In this document: positions 57,479 through 61,682 of the stretch, piece after piece
Layout: every line of letters starts with the position of its first letter
How positions within the stretch are numbered: position 1 is the stretch's first letter
NCBI GenBank assembly: GCA_024650045.1
Contig: JANKMU010000010.1
Location: 1-61,682, forward strand
Direction: 5' to 3'
DNA from: Mycoplasmatota bacterium
GTDB lineage: Bacteria; Bacillota_I; Bacilli_A; Acholeplasmatales; Acholeplasmataceae
Length of the DNA stretch: 61,682 nucleotides
Made by a program: the position numbers and the translations under genes
The notes under the pieces: generated by a model
The model's input: the letters and a program-made list of their open reading frames with translations, nothing else
The model's database searches: none
What the model was told of the DNA's origin: nothing

Positions 57479-59557
57479 TTACTTCATCATTTTTCGAATT
57501 GCGGGATGACTCTCTAAAATTTTCTTGATTCCGTGTGGCATTGCAAATGCTATGGTTGCTATATCATCATCTACTCGAATAACGACACCAACTCCGAAAA
57601 CATTATGTTCAACTTTATCACCTTGTTTTAACAAGTGTGATACATAGTCTCCTTCGTATACTGTCTTAGGTTGATCTAATTTAACTCTAGATTCTTGAAT
57701 AAATCTAGAAGGATAACCGTAACGCATTGAACCATATACCATACGCTTATCAGCATATGACATATATAACTTTTCTTTAGCTCTTGTAATACCAACATAT
57801 GCAATTCTTCTTTCTTCTTCTAATTCGGCTGGATGCATAAGCGCTCGATCACTTGGAAATATATTTTCTTCCATAACAACCATAAAGACAACTTTAAACT
57901 CTAATCCTTTAACTTGATGGTATGTCGAAAGTTTCACATGATTGAAATCTTCGACATCCTGATCTTGATCAGTGTATAGTGCAATTTGATCTAATTGTTC
58001 AGTAAGTTTCTCAATAAAAGAACCTTCGTAATAGATGTCACCTCTTGTAAATACAGATTGAAGTTCTCTTAAGTTGTTGATTCTATCATCACTGATTTCA
58101 CTACCTTCAGCTTTAAGCATTTCTAAGTATCCAGTTTTCTCCATAAGATATGGCATGATTTGAGATAACTCAACCATATCACCAAAATCCTGATTCATTT
58201 CTAGAATTAACTTTTTAAAATCTAATAAACTACTTTTAGCTTGAGGTGTGACTTTAACATAATCAATCGCATCAAACATGGAAACTCCAAGTTCTCTTGC
58301 TTGTTGTTCTAGCTTTTGTAAACTGACTAAACCAATTGATCTTTTTGGAATATTAATAATCCTTTTTAAATAGAAGTCTTGAGATTGATCTAAGATAACA
58401 CGAATATATGCAATCGCATCTTTTATCTCTTTTCTTTCATAAAATGATAATCCCCCATATATGATATACGGAATACTTGATTTAATAAATGAATCTTCAA
58501 ATAATCTTGATAGCGCATTGTTTCTATATAAGATTGCGATATCGTCATACTGATATCCACGTTGGATTAATTTATGAATTTCATTCACAACAAAGAATGT
58601 TTCTCTATAATCTGATTCTGCATGATGATAGATAGGAGGTTCTCCAACTCCTAAATCACTTTCTAAGTTTTTAGCACTTGGTCTGTCAAAGTTATATTGA
58701 ATCAATTGATTTGCTGCTTTAAGGATTTGATTAGTTGAACGATAGTTTTGTTCTAGAATAACTTTGTCTGCACCAAAATCTTTTTCGAAGTGTTTGCTAT
58801 TTTCATAGTTCGCTCCACGGAATGCATAAATACTTTGATCTGGATCACCTACAACAAATACATTTTTATGTTTAATGCCTAAAGTTTTTAGTATTTTATA
58901 TTGTATAGCATCAGTGTCTTGAAACTCATCAACTAAAATATGTTCAAAATGAGATTGATACCTTTCTCTAACAGATGGTATTTCTTCAAGTAATTCTAAT
59001 GTGTATAATAATAAATCATCAAAATCTAATAACTGATTCTCTTTTAAATAATCTTGATACTTTTGATATATTTTCTCTTCATCGGTTCTTTCAAATCCAT
59101 CCATACGATTGCTTTTGTATAAAGAAATAAGATTTTTAAGAAGTCGAATTGAATACTCTTTTGTATCTAATCCAAGTTCTTTGATTTGATCTTGAATAAT
59201 TTTTTTACCATCATCCTCATCAATGACCGTAAAATTAGGTCGATAACCATAAGGTAGTTCAGCAATATGTCTTCTTAAAATTTGTAATCCAAATGCATGA
59301 AATGTGTATAGCCATACGCTCATTGCGTGTGGTCCAGTCATTTCAATGACTCTTTGTTTCATTTCTCTTGCTGCTTTATTCGTAAATGTTACTGCCAAGA
59401 TACGTTTAGCTTCGACACCGTTCATAATTAAATAAGCAATTCTTGAAGTTAAGGTTTTTGTTTTACCTGTACCTGCTCCAGCAACAACAAAAAGCGGTCC
59501 ACCCGGGTGGATCACCGCTTTTAACTGCGATTCATTTAAAGTAGCTAGCCAATTCAT
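57479..59557 (-). CDS. pcrA: ATP-dependent DNA helicase PcrA
   Basis: 692 residues with motifs AGAGTGKTKT, TFTNKAA, LVDEFQDTD, VGDPDQSIYAFRGA, QNYRSTNQI, TYHQVKGLEFKVVF and GITRAKEKLY. Full family length with 1B and 2B regions and the C-terminal Tudor-like end (GDKVEHNVFGVGVVIRV). It unwinds DNA in repair and plasmid replication and clears RecA and RNA polymerase. The ATG is 15 bp after the glnS stop. Confidence 0.96.
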   Translation of the reverse strand: MNWLATLNESQLKAVIHPGGPLFVVAGAGTGKTKTLTSRIAYLIMNGVEAKRILAVTFTNKAAREMKQRVIEMTGPHAMSVWLYTFHAFGLQILRRHIAELPYGYRPNFTVIDEDDGKKIIQDQIKELGLDTKEYSIRLLKNLISLYKSNRMDGFERTDEEKIYQKYQDYLKENQLLDFDDLLLYTLELLEEIPSVRERYQSHFEHILVDEFQDTDAIQYKILKTLGIKHKNVFVVGDPDQSIYAFRGANYENSKHFEKDFGADKVILEQNYRSTNQILKAANQLIQYNFDRPSAKNLESDLGVGEPPIYHHAESDYRETFFVVNEIHKLIQRGYQYDDIAILYRNNALSRLFEDSFIKSSIPYIIYGGLSFYERKEIKDAIAYIRVILDQSQDFYLKRIINIPKRSIGLVSLQKLEQQARELGVSMFDAIDYVKVTPQAKSSLLDFKKLILEMNQDFGDMVELSQIMPYLMEKTGYLEMLKAEGSEISDDRINNLRELQSVFTRGDIYYEGSFIEKLTEQLDQIALYTDQDQDVEDFNHVKLSTYHQVKGLEFKVVFMVVMEENIFPSDRALMHPAELEEERRIAYVGITRAKEKLYMSYADKRMVYGSMRYGYPSRFIQESRVKLDQPKTVYEGDYVSHLLKQGDKVEHNVFGVGVVIRVDDDIATIAFAMPHGIKKILESHPAIRKMMK

Positions 59558-59572
59558 GGCACACCAACTTCC

Positions 59573-61273
59573 CTATTTGTAAGAACTCTTTAGTGGTACT
59601 GTTTCGTTAAATATGAGATGGTCTTCTTTACTATCTTTATCTGTGCAAAAATATCCGTTTCTCATAAATTGAAATTTATCAAGTGGTTGTGTCGTTAATA
59701 ATGCATATTCAACATAACCTTTTTTAACTTCCCAAGAATCATCATTAAAACGATCAAGTAAATCCATATCCTCATCGCCGTGAATCATTGGTCCAAAGAA
59801 ATTAAAAGATGCTTTCTTTGCTGTAGTAGCTTCAACAAAATGAATCGTTCCATTAGGTTTTCTTTCGTTAAATCCACTACCACTTCTCGTATTTACATCA
59901 TATGTTGCTAAAACTTCTATAACTTCTCCATCTTTATCAAAAACAACATCATTAGCTTTAATAAAATATGCATGGAATAATCTAACTTCATCACCAACTG
60001 ATAACCTTTTATATTTATTATTAGGTTTAGTAACAATAAAATCATCTTTTTCAATATACAAGTGTCTTGAAAAAGGAATTTTTCTAGTTCCCATTTCAGG
60101 ATGGTTTTGGTGATAATCAACTTCAATAAATTCTATTTTATCTTCTTCATAATTTGTAATGGTTACTTTAAGTGGATTTATAACTGCCATGACACGTTTA
60201 GCTTTTTCTGCTAAATCATCACGAACTGCAGCTTCAACCATATCATAACCTGCTGTTGAATTAACTTTAGATAACCCTGTTGATAAAATAAAATTTCTAA
60301 TAGATTCAGGTGTAAACCCTCTTCTACGTAATCCTGAAAGTGTCGGCATTCTTGGATCATCCCAACCAATGACTTTATTGGTTTCAACTAGTTCCCTTAA
60401 GAATCTTTTACTCATAACGGTATTTTCAATATTTAAACGACCAAACTCAATTTGTCTTGGGACATTAGGCATTTCTGTTTCTTTAACAAACCAATCATAT
60501 AGCGGTCTGTGGTCTTCGAATTCTAAACTGCATAAACTATGTGTAATTCCTTCAATTGCGTCTTCTAGGGGGTGTGCATAGTCATACATGGGATATATAC
60601 ACCATTTCTTACCTGAACGATGATGTTCAGCAAATGATATTCTGTAAATTGCTGGATCTCTCATATTCATATTTGGAGATGCCATATCGATTTTAGCACG
60701 TAAAACACATTCACCTTCTTTAAATTTACCCTCTTTCATTTGATGGAACAATTCAAGATTTTCTTCAATTGTTCGATTTCTATATTTAGAAGGTTTTCCC
60801 GGTGTATTAATGTTTCCTCTATCTTTTGCCATTTCTTCAGCAGTTGAATGATCAACATAGGCTAACCCTTTTTTAATTAATATGATTGCTCTTTCATACA
60901 TTTCATCAAAATAATCAGATGCGAAGAATATGTTTTTAGGCTCATATCCCAACCATCTAATATCTTCAATCATTGATTGAACGAAAACATCATCTTCTTT
61001 AACGGGATTGGTATCATCAAAACGAAGGTTAGTATATCCTCCAAAAGTTTTAGCAAGCTCAAAATCGGTCACGATAGCTCTAGCGTGTCCGATATGTAGA
61101 AAGCCATTAGGTTCAGGTGGAAATCTTGTTATTATTTCATCGTGTTTTCCACTAGCTAAATCTTGTTCAATGATTGTTTTAATAAAGTTGGAATTGTTTT
61201 CCATGAAATTCATGTAAGATTTAAATTGTATTAAGTTAGATTTAATACGTTTTAAATCTTTACTCCTTTTCAT
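59573..61273 (-). CDS. glnS: Glutaminyl-tRNA synthetase
   Basis: 566 residues from the ATG at 61273. Class I motifs HIGH (60-63 from that start) and VMSKR; GRLNIENTVMSKR and the two-lobed C-terminal anticodon domain mark GlnRS rather than GluRS. It charges tRNA-Gln directly, which is unusual because most Bacillota use the GatCAB route. The first 20-23 residues are unlike the family; starts at 61213 or 61204 are possible, but none of the three has a clear ribosome site, so the 5' end is uncertain. Confidence 0.93.
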   Translation of the reverse strand: MKRSKDLKRIKSNLIQFKSYMNFMENNSNFIKTIIEQDLASGKHDEIITRFPPEPNGFLHIGHARAIVTDFELAKTFGGYTNLRFDDTNPVKEDDVFVQSMIEDIRWLGYEPKNIFFASDYFDEMYERAIILIKKGLAYVDHSTAEEMAKDRGNINTPGKPSKYRNRTIEENLELFHQMKEGKFKEGECVLRAKIDMASPNMNMRDPAIYRISFAEHHRSGKKWCIYPMYDYAHPLEDAIEGITHSLCSLEFEDHRPLYDWFVKETEMPNVPRQIEFGRLNIENTVMSKRFLRELVETNKVIGWDDPRMPTLSGLRRRGFTPESIRNFILSTGLSKVNSTAGYDMVEAAVRDDLAEKAKRVMAVINPLKVTITNYEEDKIEFIEVDYHQNHPEMGTRKIPFSRHLYIEKDDFIVTKPNNKYKRLSVGDEVRLFHAYFIKANDVVFDKDGEVIEVLATYDVNTRSGSGFNERKPNGTIHFVEATTAKKASFNFFGPMIHGDEDMDLLDRFNDDSWEVKKGYVEYALLTTQPLDKFQFMRNGYFCTDKDSKEDHLIFNETVPLKSSYK

Positions 61274-61346
61274 CTAATTTAATATACTAATAATGTACTG
61301 TGGATTTGTGTCCATTTATTATAGCCTAGACTATTTCGAGGTGACG

Positions 61347-61439
61347 CTTACCACGGTCTTTATTTTAATCAGCAATAGTTAGTTAGCGCATGACGCTTTT
61401 TACATGATTATGAGATAAAGACTCGCTGGACTTACCACG
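61347..61439 (+). ncRNA. Candidate IS110 bridge RNA region
   Basis: Nested stems: GTCTTTAT (61356-61363) with ATAAAGAC (61415-61422); inside, TAATCA (61366-61371) with TGATTA (61405-61410); inside, AGCG (61385-61388) with CGCT (61394-61397). The internal loop between the last two stems is 13 and 7 bases. The 9-mer CTTACCACG flanks the structure on both sides (61347-61355 and 61431-61439). IS110 elements are known to encode bridge RNAs with target- and donor-binding loops ahead of the transposase; this fits in place and shape, not yet in loop pairing. Confidence 0.5.
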
Positions 61440-61469
61440 CGTACAAATTTAATTTTTGGAGGTGTGCTT

Positions 61470-61682
61470 ATGAACTATATCGGCATCGATATCTCTAAGT
61501 ACAAGCACGACTGTTTCATCGCCACCGAAACAGTTGATCATCAGTTCTCATTTGAGAACAGTCAATCCGGGTTTAATGAACTATTAGGAAACTTTAAACC
61601 CATGGTCAAACAAGAAATGATAATAGGCCTTGAGGCTACAGGTCACTACGGCGAAAATCTTAAGTCATTTCTTACCTTCCAT
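61470..61682 (+). CDS. IS110-family transposase (partial)
   Basis: 71 codons to the window edge. IGIDISKYKHD (first acidic residue Asp7 of the RuvC-like DEDD site) and GLEATGHYGENL (second acidic residue) are the IS110 signature. GGAGGTG at 61458-61464 is a strong ribosome site. The codons use more G and C at third positions than neighbouring genes, a sign of separate origin. The C-terminal catalytic serine domain would lie outside the window. Confidence 0.9.
   Translation, partial: MNYIGIDISKYKHDCFIATETVDHQFSFENSQSGFNELLGNFKPMVKQEMIIGLEATGHYGENLKSFLTFH

Larger units (their letters stand above)
61310..61682 (+). mobile_element. IS110-family insertion element, left part, cut by window edge
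   Basis: The transposase gene starts at 61470. The sequence before it (about 61310-61469) is non-coding, has a more mixed base composition than its surroundings and folds into a nested stem-loop. Elements of this family leave few traces at their ends, so the left boundary is a guess. The right end is outside the window. Confidence 0.6.

Noticed and set aside
60369-60581. Plus-strand frames within glnS
   Set aside because: Antisense shadows of glnS.
59573-61273. Reading glnS as a glutamyl-tRNA synthetase
   Set aside because: VMSKR with the preceding GRLNIENT and the beta-barrel-type C-terminal domain fit GlnRS.
61321-61380. Shared words (CTAGACTA, CTTTATTTTA) between the IS110 left end and the array block
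   Set aside because: Order and spacing differ and the words are AT-rich; chance is enough.

Overview
The window is AT-rich and reads with the standard genetic code: TGA ends genes, for example the aldo/keto reductase ending at 16787. Ribosome sites are of the AGGAGG type, and there are many lipobox lipoproteins. The conserved block pcrA-ligA-uvrA-hprK-lgt-trxB-whiA-acpS is Bacillota-like. Together these suggest a low-GC Bacillota or free-living Mollicutes relative (Acholeplasma/Izemoplasma/Haloplasma type). That placement is inference; there is no rRNA in the window.

Layout. 1-12 kb: small membrane proteins and lipoproteins, a three-gene proton-translocating transhydrogenase operon (pntAA-pntAB-pntB), an SPFH/zinc-ribbon membrane module, and a lipoprotein with an FMN-attachment-like motif. 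12-19.3 kb: L-lactate dehydrogenase, then a five-gene sugar-acid-type operon (ManD-like dehydratase, SDR, SMP-30 lactonase, AKR, Gfo/Idh) and a MATE exporter. 19.3-30 kb: small genes, a secreted RCC1-repeat protein, a two-gene McrBC-like system whose AAA+ protein carries about 12 membrane segments, an ABC-F ATPase with a structured leader, a rhodanese lipoprotein and a GNAT acetyltransferase.

30.1-42.9 kb is the most unusual part. Starting at a tRNA-Ser/tRNA-Glu operon and running away from it on the minus strand, one- or two-gene units all point the same way. Each is closed by a copy of an intergenic repeat containing a tRNA-Glu-like 3' end (ending CACCA) and usually a terminator hairpin. 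Cargo includes a Phd/RelE-type pair, Fic, an HTH-MntA/HepT pair whose HepT has an in-frame stop, a membrane protein joining an XRE domain to a MacB-like domain, a large InlB/GLUG-repeat lipoprotein and small membrane proteins. A second intergenic repeat of about 100 bp precedes three of the units. I read this as a cassette-like array built at the 3' end of tRNA-Glu. No recombinase is visible in the window.

43-61.3 kb is a conserved housekeeping run on the minus strand: glnS, pcrA, a shortened UvrD-like helicase, ligA, uvrA, a membrane protein, hprK, lgt, a HAD phosphatase, trxB, whiA, acpS, a membrane-anchored protein and tex, mostly with overlapping or abutting ends. The right edge cuts into an IS110-family element; the non-coding sequence ahead of its transposase folds into a nested stem-loop that is a candidate bridge RNA.
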